The notes below the pieces were generated by a model, which made no database searches, had not been told where the DNA came from, and saw only the letters and a list, made by a program, of their open reading frames with translations. From contig JAUNTZ010000026.1 of assembly GCA_030538425.1 (NCBI GenBank), positions 1 through 37,067 on the forward strand: a DNA stretch of 37,067 nucleotides. Direction: 5' to 3'. Positions 7,766 through 15,282 of this stretch are shown here, piece by piece. The translations under genes and the position numbers were made by a program. Position 1 is the first letter of the stretch. Every line of letters begins with the position of its first letter. This DNA comes from Paracoccus sp. (in: a-proteobacteria) (lineage in GTDB: Bacteria > Pseudomonadota > Alphaproteobacteria > Rhodobacterales > Rhodobacteraceae).

Positions 7766-8854
7766 TCAGTCCAGCACCCGCGCGGGCACAAAGACCTCAC
7801 CCGAGATCAGCTTGCGCGCGGTGCGGATCACGCCGCCGCTAATGACCTGCAAATCGGCGCCCTGCCCCTTGGTCCGAAGCGCGATCTCAATCACGCCGCT
7901 GGGATGCTCGATCACCATTTGCCGCGCGTCCCCCTGAGGCCGCCGCGCCAGCCCGTCCGAGACCGAGCCCTCAAGCGCGGCCAAGGTTGAGACGCACAGC
8001 GCGCCGGTCACGGCAAAGGCGGCATGGGTCTTGTGCGGCACCAGATAGCGGGCGGCGATATGGCCGTCGCCCTTGGGCGCGGCAATGACGCCGACCTTGG
8101 GAATGACCTTACCAGTCACATCGCCCAGGCCCATGCGCCGCCCGGCCTCAAGCCGCATCGCCTCAATCCGGGCGAAGAATTCGCGGTCGGCGTCCAGCTC
8201 AGCCGGGGTCTCATGGCCGGTCTTGCCCAGATCGGCGGCGCGAAGGATCATCATCGGCACGGCCACGTCGATCAGCGTGACCTCAACCCCGTCAATGGTT
8301 TCGCGCAGATGGCCGGTCGGCAACAGCGCCCCGGTTTTTGATCCGACAATGTCCATGAAGTTCAGATGAACCGGCGCCGCCGTCCCCGGCACGCCCGCAA
8401 TCGCGGTGTCGCCGTCGTAATTGACCGCCTCACCATCGGTTTGCACCAGAATCTCGATCCGGCTGTCGGTGTTCACGTTGTGAACGACAACCCGCGTCTG
8501 CGCGCCGGTGACCGGGACCATGCCGCGCTCAATCGCGAAGGGGCCGACGCCGGCCAGAATGTTGCCGCAGGACGGCGCGGTATCGACCACCGCCTCGGTG
8601 ACAGAGACCTGCGCGAAGAGATAATCGACATCGACCCCCTCACGATCCGACGGGCCGACCATCGCCACCTTTGAGGTCAGTGGCTCCGCGCCGCCGATCC
8701 CGTCGATCTGGCGCGCATCGGGTGAGCCCATCGCCGCCAGCAGAACACGGTCGCGCGTGGCCTCATCACCGGGCAGGTCGTCCATGCGGAAATACGGCCC
8801 CTTCGAGGTGCCGCCGCGCATCACCATGACCGGAATTGCGTGTTGTTTCGCCAT
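7766..8854 (-). CDS. PrpF-family isomerase (aconitate isomerase or 4-oxalomesaconate tautomerase-like)
   Basis: The protein is 362 aa from the ATG at 8854, preceded by AAGGGGG. It has the PrpF / diaminopimelate-epimerase-like fold. RGGTSKG (residues 13-19), GGAEPLTSKVA with K62, and APSCGN with C96 match the substrate-binding loop and the Lys/Cys pair known in PrpF, with the same 34-residue spacing. Family members shift double bonds: 2-methylaconitate cis/trans isomerase (PrpF), oxalomesaconate tautomerase (GalD) and aconitate delta-isomerase. Because it sits with TcuA, TcuB and a tricarboxylate transporter, interconversion of cis- and trans-aconitate, or processing of the TcuA product, is the best guess. 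It is the last gene after tctAB on the minus strand, 62 bases downstream. Confidence 0.87.
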   Translation of the reverse strand: MAKQHAIPVMVMRGGTSKGPYFRMDDLPGDEATRDRVLLAAMGSPDARQIDGIGGAEPLTSKVAMVGPSDREGVDVDYLFAQVSVTEAVVDTAPSCGNILAGVGPFAIERGMVPVTGAQTRVVVHNVNTDSRIEILVQTDGEAVNYDGDTAIAGVPGTAAPVHLNFMDIVGSKTGALLPTGHLRETIDGVEVTLIDVAVPMMILRAADLGKTGHETPAELDADREFFARIEAMRLEAGRRMGLGDVTGKVIPKVGVIAAPKGDGHIAARYLVPHKTHAAFAVTGALCVSTLAALEGSVSDGLARRPQGDARQMVIEHPSGVIEIALRTKGQGADLQVISGGVIRTARKLISGEVFVPARVLD

Positions 8855-8877
8855 ATTGGCCCCCTTTTCAAATGAAA

Positions 8878-8900
8878 CGGCCCGCAACTGGTGCGGGCCG
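8878..8900 (-). terminator. Stem-loop between the TctAB fusion and the prpF-like gene
   Basis: CGGCCCGC and GCGGGCCG form a perfect 8-bp stem with a 7-base loop. On the minus strand it is followed by TTTCATTTG, so it may be a partial terminator or an RNA-processing site that sets the ratio of transporter to isomerase transcript. Confidence 0.55.
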
Positions 8901-8916
8901 CTTGGTTGTGATGCCG

Positions 8917-10911
8917 TCAGCCCAAAGGCCACGGCAATTGCCCATAGAAATGGTCCTGCAACAGACCGGCGGGCAGCACAAGGTTCAGCGCCGCTGTCAG
9001 CGCCAGCAGCACGCCCGCGCCAAGCGCGGTCAGCAGCACCGTCTGAAGCCAGCTTGCCTTGGCGACGATCCGCAGGAAGGCCACAAAGAACAGCATCAGC
9101 GCCAGGAAATACCCGACAAGCGCGATGGCCACGACAAAGGCCACCAGCCAGGCGATGTATTTCTTGGGCGAGACCGGGCCGTCATCCTCAGCGCGCAGCT
9201 TTTCCTCACTGTCGAAGACCGCACCGCTGGCGCGGTTGCCGGTGACCTGCGGGTAAAGCACGAAAGCGCCCGCGATCAGACCCACGACTGACACACCAAT
9301 CGGGAACACCTTGCCCAGCATTTGCAGGCTGTAAGTGTCGATGATGGTGAACAGGAAAAAGCCCATCAGCGCCAGCGTGAAGGCGATTTGCGGCCAAAGC
9401 GGATGGCTGTCCGAGACCGTGCCCGCGCCCTCGGTCGCGATCTTGTTGTCGCCTTTGCCGGAACGCAGGCTCAGCCAGATCGACAGGATGATGATGCCAA
9501 GGATCACCAGCACGATGGGCCGCGTGAAGAAGCTCCAGCCCGAGAATTGCAGCGCCTGATAGAGGTAACGCTCGGCCTGCGTGGCAAGCACGAAGCCGAT
9601 CAGGAAGGCCGGGCGCGGCCAGCCAAAGCGGCGCAGCAGGATGCCGATAATGCCAAGGCCCACAAGCGCGACCAGATCCAGCAATTGCCGGTTGGGCTGG
9701 AACGCCGCGAATGAGATCACCATGATCATGAAGGGCGCAATCAGCGCGTAACGGATCATCGTGATCCGCGCGATGCCTGGCGCCAGCACCAGACACAGCG
9801 CCGTGCCCATGACGTTGGCAATCGCCAGCGACCACACGATCGTATAGGTCACGTTGAGGTTGGTGGACACCATCGAGGGGCCGGGCTGCAAGCCGATCAG
9901 CACCATGCCCGCCAGAAAAATCGCCATCGAGCCCGAGCCGGGGATGCCGAACAGCAGGGTCGGGACCAGACCGCCGCCCTCTTTCGATGAGGTCGTCGCC
10001 TCAACCGCGATCACGCCGCGAATGTCGCCCTTGCCGAACTGGCTTTTATCCTTGGAAGTCTGGACGACATGGCCATAAGCGATCCAGTCCACGACTGAGC
10101 CGCCAAGCCCCGGGATCATGCCCAGAATGGCGCCCAGACCGGCCAGACGCAGGGTCAGCCAGCGGTAAACCCATGTGTCGCGGATGCCCTGCCCCCAGCC
10201 CGCGCCCAGCGCCGAGCCTTTGGTCGCAATGGTGCTGTTCTTGCGCAGCAGGTCGCCGATCTCCGGCACCGCGAACAGGGCCAGACCCACGATCACCAGC
10301 GGCAGGCCGTTCATCAGATAGAGCGTGCCGAACTCCATCCGGTATTCGCCGGTTGCGGGGGCAGAGCCCACCATGCCCAGCGCCAGACCGGCGGCAGCGG
10401 CGACCAGACCCTTGGCAAGGCTCTGGCCCGACAACACGCCCACCATGGACAGGCCGAACAGGGTCAGCATGAACAGCTCGGCCGCGCCAAAGGACAGGAT
10501 CAGCGGGCGCGCGACCAGAACACAGACGGTCAGCACCAGCGCGCCGAACAGCCCCCCAAACAGTGAGGCCGTGAAGGCCGCCGACAGCGCCCGCGCCGCC
10601 TGCCCCTTCTTGGCCAGCGGAAAGCCGTCAAGAATCGTCGCTTGTGACGCCGATGAGCCCGGAATCCCCATCAGCACGGAGGCGAATGTGTCGGAAATTG
10701 CCAGAACCGGCAGAATCCCGATCAGCATGGCCAGCGCCGAGGTCGGCTCCATCCCATAGACGAATGGCAGCAGCAGCGACATGCCGACAATGCCGCCCAG
10801 ACCGGGCAGGATGCCGACGACAAGGCCGACGCCCACGCCGACCATCAGATATTTGAAATGCTGAAGCGTCAGAACCGTGCCTAACGCGTCATAGACTGCG
10901 TCCATGATCAT
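8917..10911 (-). CDS. Fused TctA-TctB permease of a tripartite tricarboxylate transporter
   Basis: The protein is 664 aa from the ATG at 10911 (MIMDAVYDALG), preceded by GGGGGGCGG; the longer open frame is low-complexity GC-rich spacer. Residues 1 to about 500 are the large TctA permease, with about twelve membrane segments. Its two conserved motifs are GVVVGLVVGILPGLGG-like (about 22-37) and LGMIPGLGGSVVDWIAYG (about 270), plus the LFGIPGSGS loop. From about residue 510 to the end is a TctB-like domain with four membrane segments (IAFTLALMGFFLFTIID onward). In most bacteria TctA and TctB are separate genes of about 500 and 150 aa. With TctC it forms a secondary, ion-driven importer of tricarboxylates. 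It is transcribed after tctC, across a 219-base gap that contains a hairpin. Confidence 0.93.
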   Translation of the reverse strand: MIMDAVYDALGTVLTLQHFKYLMVGVGVGLVVGILPGLGGIVGMSLLLPFVYGMEPTSALAMLIGILPVLAISDTFASVLMGIPGSSASQATILDGFPLAKKGQAARALSAAFTASLFGGLFGALVLTVCVLVARPLILSFGAAELFMLTLFGLSMVGVLSGQSLAKGLVAAAAGLALGMVGSAPATGEYRMEFGTLYLMNGLPLVIVGLALFAVPEIGDLLRKNSTIATKGSALGAGWGQGIRDTWVYRWLTLRLAGLGAILGMIPGLGGSVVDWIAYGHVVQTSKDKSQFGKGDIRGVIAVEATTSSKEGGGLVPTLLFGIPGSGSMAIFLAGMVLIGLQPGPSMVSTNLNVTYTIVWSLAIANVMGTALCLVLAPGIARITMIRYALIAPFMIMVISFAAFQPNRQLLDLVALVGLGIIGILLRRFGWPRPAFLIGFVLATQAERYLYQALQFSGWSFFTRPIVLVILGIIILSIWLSLRSGKGDNKIATEGAGTVSDSHPLWPQIAFTLALMGFFLFTIIDTYSLQMLGKVFPIGVSVVGLIAGAFVLYPQVTGNRASGAVFDSEEKLRAEDDGPVSPKKYIAWLVAFVVAIALVGYFLALMLFFVAFLRIVAKASWLQTVLLTALGAGVLLALTAALNLVLPAGLLQDHFYGQLPWPLG

Positions 10912-11061
10912 GGAACCGCCCCCCATAAGCCCTGCCCTGACGGTCAAAGCGCCGCGACGGGGCGGCGGGGATCTGACCGTATCGGCAAGTGAAAACCGGA
11001 TCGAACCGGCAGGTTGTTCTGGAATATCGCCCTGTTCTGCCGCGCGGCGCCCAAGGCGGGC

Positions 11062-11083
11062 GGCCCGTCCGGTGGGGCGGGCC
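11062..11083 (-). other. Hairpin in the tctC-tctAB intergenic gap
   Basis: GGCCCG and CGGGCC form a 6-bp stem around ten bases in the GC-rich 219-base spacer between the binding-protein and permease genes. Such hairpins often stabilise the upstream mRNA so that the binding protein is made in excess. There is no T-tract. I see no open frame of substance in the spacer. Confidence 0.35.
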
Positions 11084-11130
11084 TGATCGTCACCGGGCCC
11101 GGGCGCGGATGGCACCCGGACCCGTTTATC

Positions 11131-12231
11131 TTAGTCCAGCGTCACGTTGTGGTTCTCGCGCAGATAGTTGCGCACCCATTCACGCGCCTCGGGGTCGATG
11201 GTGGTGCCGATGCGATACAGCGCCTCAACATCATCGCCGACCGCCTGGGTATAGGCGCCCAGAATCTCGCCCGCGCTTGCGACCAGTTCGGGGTCAGCTG
11301 CGGCCGCCGCGAAAGCATCGCGGTAAGCCTGCACGATTTCCGGCGGGGTGTTCGCGGGCAGAACTGCGGGCTTTTGCGCCGCGAAACCGGCGACGAAGAA
11401 CGCCTTATAGGCCTCGAACGCCTCACCCGAGGGGGCCTCGCCATGCATCATCTCATAGGCTTCGACGAAATGCGGGATGTCGGGGAAGGACGGGTCGCGC
11501 TGAATATTGCCGTCCGCGTCCAGCACACCGTAAGAGAACAGCGGCACGGCGGTGCCCTGTTCGACCAGCGGCACCACGTTGGTGAGATAGGCCGAGGTCG
11601 TCTGATAGTCGATGGTCGCCTCGCCGCGTTCAAACGCCAGACGGCCATCGCCGCGCCCGGTCATGCCGAACACATGGCGCACGTTCAGGCCCAGAACCTC
11701 AAAGGCCAGCATCGGCACAAGGTCAAGCGAGGTCGCGCCCTGGCTGGCATAGACCAGCTCACGGTCGCCCAGCTCACCCAGTTCGGACGCATCGGCGATG
11801 CCCAGATTAGAGGGGATATAGACCACGCCGCCGGTCGGCGAGACCAGAACCGGGGTAAAGTTCTCATAGTCGTAACGCACACGGCGGTCGCCCAGCAGAT
11901 AGGGGAACTGGGTCGAAGCCGAGGTGCCCAGCAGTTGCAGCCCGTTCGGACGCGCCCGCGCGGCATATTCGTTGGTCCCGGTGATCGAGCCGCCGCCCGG
12001 CACGTTGCGGATGATCACGTTGGGGTTGCCTTCAAGATGCTTGCCCAGATAGGGCGCCAGAAAGCGCGCCCAGACGTCCGAGCCGCCGCCTTCCGAGAAC
12101 GGCACCCAGAATTCAATCGTCTTGCCCGAAAAATCGGTCGATTGCGCCGAGGCGGGCACGGTGGCCGCAAAGCTCAGCGCGGTCGCGGCGGCGGCAATGG
12201 TCGCGCAAAAGCGACGCTTGGACATGAACAT
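11131..12231 (-). CDS. TctC-type periplasmic tricarboxylate-binding protein
   Basis: The protein is 366 aa from the ATG at 12231, with GGAGG seven bases upstream. A Sec signal peptide (residues 1 to about 28, KRRFCATIAAAATALS and ending ASAQS) directs it to the periplasm. The mature protein begins with the Bug/TctC-family pattern FSGKTIEFWVPFSEGGGSD and continues with IIRNVPGGGSITGTNEYAA, the ligand-loop region. It is somewhat longer than the common 320-330 aa TctC. As first gene of the tctC-tctAB-prpF-like series it would capture the tricarboxylate for the permease. Upstream lie a direct repeat and an AT-rich box that probably belong to its promoter. Confidence 0.9.
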   Translation of the reverse strand: MFMSKRRFCATIAAAATALSFAATVPASAQSTDFSGKTIEFWVPFSEGGGSDVWARFLAPYLGKHLEGNPNVIIRNVPGGGSITGTNEYAARARPNGLQLLGTSASTQFPYLLGDRRVRYDYENFTPVLVSPTGGVVYIPSNLGIADASELGELGDRELVYASQGATSLDLVPMLAFEVLGLNVRHVFGMTGRGDGRLAFERGEATIDYQTTSAYLTNVVPLVEQGTAVPLFSYGVLDADGNIQRDPSFPDIPHFVEAYEMMHGEAPSGEAFEAYKAFFVAGFAAQKPAVLPANTPPEIVQAYRDAFAAAAADPELVASAGEILGAYTQAVGDDVEALYRIGTTIDPEAREWVRNYLRENHNVTLD

Positions 12232-12270
12232 TGGTCTTCCTCCCTCTTGGTCCGGCACAGCGCGGCGCCG

Positions 12271-12296
12271 GTTAACACATTCAGGCGTTAACACAT
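12271..12296. promoter_or_regulatory. Perfect 10-bp direct repeat upstream of tctC
   Basis: GTTAACACAT occurs at 12271-12280 and again at 12287-12296 (16-bp period), 40-65 bases before the tctC start. Further upstream an AT-rich palindrome ATAAATTTAT (12335-12344) lies within GCAAT-n9-ATTGC (12332-12350). Both look like transcription-factor sites in otherwise GC-rich DNA. Neither resembles the GntR palindrome at 4570-4597, so a different regulator may act here. Confidence 0.5.
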
Positions 12297-12364
12297 GAAC
12301 CTGTCATAAAGCTGTCGTGCGAGAGCCCGCAGCAATAAATTTATGATTGCGCCCGCCGTGGCGG

Positions 12365-13366
12365 TCAATTGTTACCCTGAGGCGATTCCGGCGCGGGTTG
12401 CGGGCCGGGTGTCAACAGCCGGATCGGCGCACCTTTCAGCCATGCGGCGACGGCCTCGGCGCTTTGGCGATAGAACATCGCAAAGGTCTGCTCACTGACA
12501 TAGCCCAGATGCGGCGTGACCAGCAGCCGCCCCTGTGAGATCAGCTCAGCGTCGATGATATCGGCCCCTGCGGGCAGCGGCTCAACATCATGCACATCCA
12601 GCGCCGCCCCGCCCAGATGCCCGGATCGCAGCGCGTCCAGCAGGGCGTCGGTCTGCACGATCGGCCCGCGCGAGGTGTTCAGGAACAGCGTATCAGGGCG
12701 CATCGCCGCGAACTGGGCCGCGCCGAACAGCCCGCGCGTTTCCTCAGACAGCACCAGATGCACCGACACAATATCGGAAGCCCCCAACAGCGCGGGCAGG
12801 TCGGGCACGTGATCCACGCCGCAGGCTGCGGCACCCTCCGCGGTCAGGCTGCGCGACCATGCAAGAACGCGCAGCCCGAAAGGCCGCGCCAGCCGCGCCA
12901 CCATCCGCCCGATCCGCCCATACCCCGCGATGCCCAGCACCTGCCCGGACAGATCCCGGCCCAGCCCCGATTGCCAGCCTCCTTGCGCCGCGCTGTTCGC
13001 CTCAACCGGGATACGCCTGCTCAGCGCCAGCATCAGCGCCATGACGAATTCAGCCGTGGTGCTGCCACGCGATTCGGTGCCTGAGACCACGATCCCCCGC
13101 GCATGAGCCGCCGCCACATCAATCGACAGATTGCGCGCGCCGGTGGTCACGATCAGCCGCAGGCTCGGCAGGGCGTTGATGATCTGGGCAGGCAGGGGCG
13201 TGCGCTCGCGCATCACGCAAACCACCTCAAACGGGCGCAGCCTTTCGATCAGCGCGGCCGGGTCGGTGACCCCATCGCGAAACACCGTCACCTCACAGCC
13301 CGGAGGCCAGTCCGCCAGCCGCATCGCCGCGCCCGCGTAATCGTCCAGAACCGCAACCCGTGTCAT
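12365..13366 (-). CDS. D-2-hydroxyacid dehydrogenase, NAD-dependent
   Basis: The protein is 333 aa from the ATG at 13366, with GGGGGCGGA upstream. It is an ordinary member of the D-isomer-specific 2-hydroxyacid dehydrogenase family. The Rossmann motif is GYGRIG (148-153). The catalytic triad is R233 (TSRGP), E262 (HDVEPLP) and H286 (TPHLGY). The family oxidises or reduces 2-hydroxy acids such as D-lactate, glycerate, hydroxypyruvate or 3-phosphoglycerate. The substrate here cannot be told. It lies upstream of tctC on the same strand with a 133-base gap that has its own regulatory repeats, so co-transcription is uncertain. A role in reducing a 2-keto acid derived from tricarboxylate breakdown is possible but unproved. 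Confidence 0.88.
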   Translation of the reverse strand: MTRVAVLDDYAGAAMRLADWPPGCEVTVFRDGVTDPAALIERLRPFEVVCVMRERTPLPAQIINALPSLRLIVTTGARNLSIDVAAAHARGIVVSGTESRGSTTAEFVMALMLALSRRIPVEANSAAQGGWQSGLGRDLSGQVLGIAGYGRIGRMVARLARPFGLRVLAWSRSLTAEGAAACGVDHVPDLPALLGASDIVSVHLVLSEETRGLFGAAQFAAMRPDTLFLNTSRGPIVQTDALLDALRSGHLGGAALDVHDVEPLPAGADIIDAELISQGRLLVTPHLGYVSEQTFAMFYRQSAEAVAAWLKGAPIRLLTPGPQPAPESPQGNN

Positions 13367-13525
13367 TCCGCCCCCATATCCCGCCAAATCTGCGGCGGCG
13401 GCGCGCGGGTCGTCAAGCCTGCCCGATGCAACATTGTTGGCCCTTGTGCTTGCCCCGCGAAAGCGCGAGGCTTTGCATGTTTCGCGGCCCACAACCCCGC
13501 AGATGCAAGATCAAGGAGCAGACAG

Positions 13526-14347
13526 ATGAGCATTCGCAGCATCCTGACCAATTACACCGGCAACGGCGGCGGCCCGGCGGCGCTGCGCATGGCGATTCAG
13601 ATGGCGCATAAATATGACGCCCATCTGACCGCAGCGGTCTGGCTGCCCGAAAACCCGATGCGCCATCAGGCAGGCAGCTTTCTGACCGCTGAGATCGGCA
13701 GCATCCTTGACGAATATGAGGCCGATTTCGTCGCCGGTCGCCGGGCCGATTTTGAAAAGGCGGTGGCTGAGGCCGGGCTGGAGGGCCGCGTCAGCTTTGA
13801 GGCTTATGGCCCGCGCGAACGCAGCATCAACGAGGCCGCGCGGGGTCACGACGTGGTGGTGATCGGCACCGCCGCCAGCGCCGCGCCCAGCCGCGATTTC
13901 GCCGCCCGGCCCGATGTTGTGGCGCTGCGCTCGGGTCGTCCGGTGATCGTCGTGCCGCACAGCTATGACGCGCCCCAGATCATTGAGACAGCCGCCATCG
14001 CCTGGGACGGCAAACGCGCCGCCGCCCGCGCTTTGGCCGATGCGATGCATATTCTGGAGACCAAGCAGCAGGTGATCCTGATGTCGGTCGGTGAGGGGCT
14101 GGATGCGAATCACGGCGCGGATGTGATGCGGCTGATGAAGCTCCACGGCGTCAATGCCGAGCTGATGACCCGCCCGACCGGCCCCCGCGGCACGGGTGAG
14201 ACGCTGATGCAGATGGTGCGCGACAGCGGCGTGGGCCTCTTGGTCATGGGCGCCTATGAGCACAGCAAATTCGCCGAGGACCTGTTGGGCGGCGTGACCC
14301 GCGACATCTTCGACCGCGCCCCGGTGCCGGTGCTGATGTCGCATTGA
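13526..14347 (+). CDS. Universal stress protein (UspA family), two-domain
   Basis: The protein is 273 aa from the ATG at 13526, with AAGGAG seven bases upstream. It carries two tandem Usp-like halves. The first begins MSIRSILTNYTGNGGG and is degenerate in its ATP loop; the second ends GAYEHSKFAEDLLGGVTRDI, close to the G-2x-G-9x-G(S/T) nucleotide-binding pattern. This C-terminal form is common in alphaproteobacteria. It is a cytoplasmic stress-response protein of unspecified partner. It is divergent from the dehydrogenase gene and appears monocistronic, followed by a 10-bp stem-loop. Confidence 0.9.
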   Translation: MSIRSILTNYTGNGGGPAALRMAIQMAHKYDAHLTAAVWLPENPMRHQAGSFLTAEIGSILDEYEADFVAGRRADFEKAVAEAGLEGRVSFEAYGPRERSINEAARGHDVVVIGTAASAAPSRDFAARPDVVALRSGRPVIVVPHSYDAPQIIETAAIAWDGKRAAARALADAMHILETKQQVILMSVGEGLDANHGADVMRLMKLHGVNAELMTRPTGPRGTGETLMQMVRDSGVGLLVMGAYEHSKFAEDLLGGVTRDIFDRAPVPVLMSH

Positions 14348-14422
14348 GGCTTACCCGCCGCGCCCCGAGCGGCGGCGGGGGCGCTTGCTGATCTCTAGCC
14401 GCCGCTAAGGGTTTGAAAATGT

Positions 14423-14453
14423 AGGGTGGCGCTGAGCTGTTAGGCGCCACCCT
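14423..14453 (+). terminator. Strong stem-loop downstream of the usp gene
   Basis: AGGGTGGCGC and GCGCCACCCT form a perfect 10-bp stem with an 11-base loop. There is no T-tract, so it is either a weak or factor-assisted terminator or a dispersed repeat. A smaller hairpin (CCGCCGC / GCGGCGG, 14355-14375) lies directly after the usp stop. Confidence 0.5.
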
Positions 14454-14919
14454 TCGCGGCGCGCCTGAGCCCGCACCCGGTCATGTCCGCCAAGGTCAAG
14501 GCGGCCTCGACCCGGAACGGAGCGGCGGTTGTTCGCCGCCCCGGCATTGCGACCACCCGCGAAGCGCCCACCCGCGCTGTGCGCGTGACGTTCTCCGCAA
14601 ACCGAGTCATGCTGCTCGAAAAGAATGGCTGATCAACAGCATCGCCCCTGCGGACATGGTGAAACGGCGTGGTCTGGACATGCTGCGCGGCTGGACGGGG
14701 CCGAAAAGAGGCGTTGCTTGACCTTGGGCTATCCCGTGAGGACCATGACCGAGGCTTGGATTGCAGCCCGCTCAAGCAGATTAAGATGTGACATCACGAG
14801 CAGAGATTTGGCGTTAACCTGCCACGGGGCCTGCACGAGGTCAGGTCGCATTGAGCCAAGACTCGCCCCCGGAACAAAGCACCGCGCGATACTGAACCGC
14901 GCGGCGCTCTGCCTCAATC
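14454..14919. other. Intergenic stretch with no gene I can support
   Basis: Some 470 bases between the usp stem-loop and the small lipoprotein gene. Open frames exist on both strands but none has a recognisable motif, a good ribosome site and consistent codon bias together. The mixed, stop-interrupted text (for instance a minus-strand MSHLNLLERAAIQA followed shortly by stops) suggests decayed mobile DNA, which I cannot assign. Confidence 0.4.
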
Positions 14920-15162
14920 TCAATAGCTGCGCTGGCAGACGCCCACATCATCGCACAGCGCACCGGCACCCGCGCCGATCAGCGCGCCCTTGGCGGGGTC
15001 CTCCTTCAGCGCGCGGGCAATCAGCGCACCCGCCACGGCACCGCCTGCGGCGCGTTGCGCGTCGGGGGTGATGACTGAGCCGCCGTAAGGGCTGGGCTGG
15101 CAAGCGGCCAGAGCCGCGAGAGCGAAAGCCATGGCGGAAAGACGAAGAGCGGGTTTTTGCAT
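14920..15162 (-). CDS. Small glycine-zipper lipoprotein, 80 aa
   Basis: The protein is 80 aa; its ATG at 15162 has AAAGGA upstream. The signal peptide ends in the lipobox LAAC, so Cys21 would be lipidated. The mature part carries AAGGAVAGALIARALKEDP and GALIGAGAGAL, a glycine-zipper pattern, and ends CDDVGVCQRSY. Such small lipoproteins are usually outer-membrane or periplasmic and envelope-stress linked, but exact functions are unknown. A GCGTAA-type repeat 65-83 bases upstream matches the repeats before the two-component regulator and the hydrolase operon, so it probably belongs to that regulon. Confidence 0.85.
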   Translation of the reverse strand: MQKPALRLSAMAFALAALAACQPSPYGGSVITPDAQRAAGGAVAGALIARALKEDPAKGALIGAGAGALCDDVGVCQRSY

Positions 15163-15226
15163 GTTTACTGTCCTTTTGATGGGGCCGGTGCTGTGACCGG
15201 CATCAGGGGACAGATGCAGGGCAAGG

Positions 15227-15245
15227 CTTACGCCGGGATTACGCG
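15227..15245 (-). promoter_or_regulatory. Response-regulator box upstream of the lipoprotein gene
   Basis: On the coding strand it reads CGCGTAATCCCGGCGTAAG: two GCGTAA half-sites whose starts are 11 bp apart. It is 16/19 identical to the box before the response-regulator gene (17312-17330). An 11-bp period is typical of direct-repeat sites of OmpR/PhoB-class regulators. Assignment to the adjacent regulator is inference. Confidence 0.65.
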
Positions 15246-15282
15246 ATGCGCCGCAGGCGCGCTTTTTTCGACATATCCGCCC

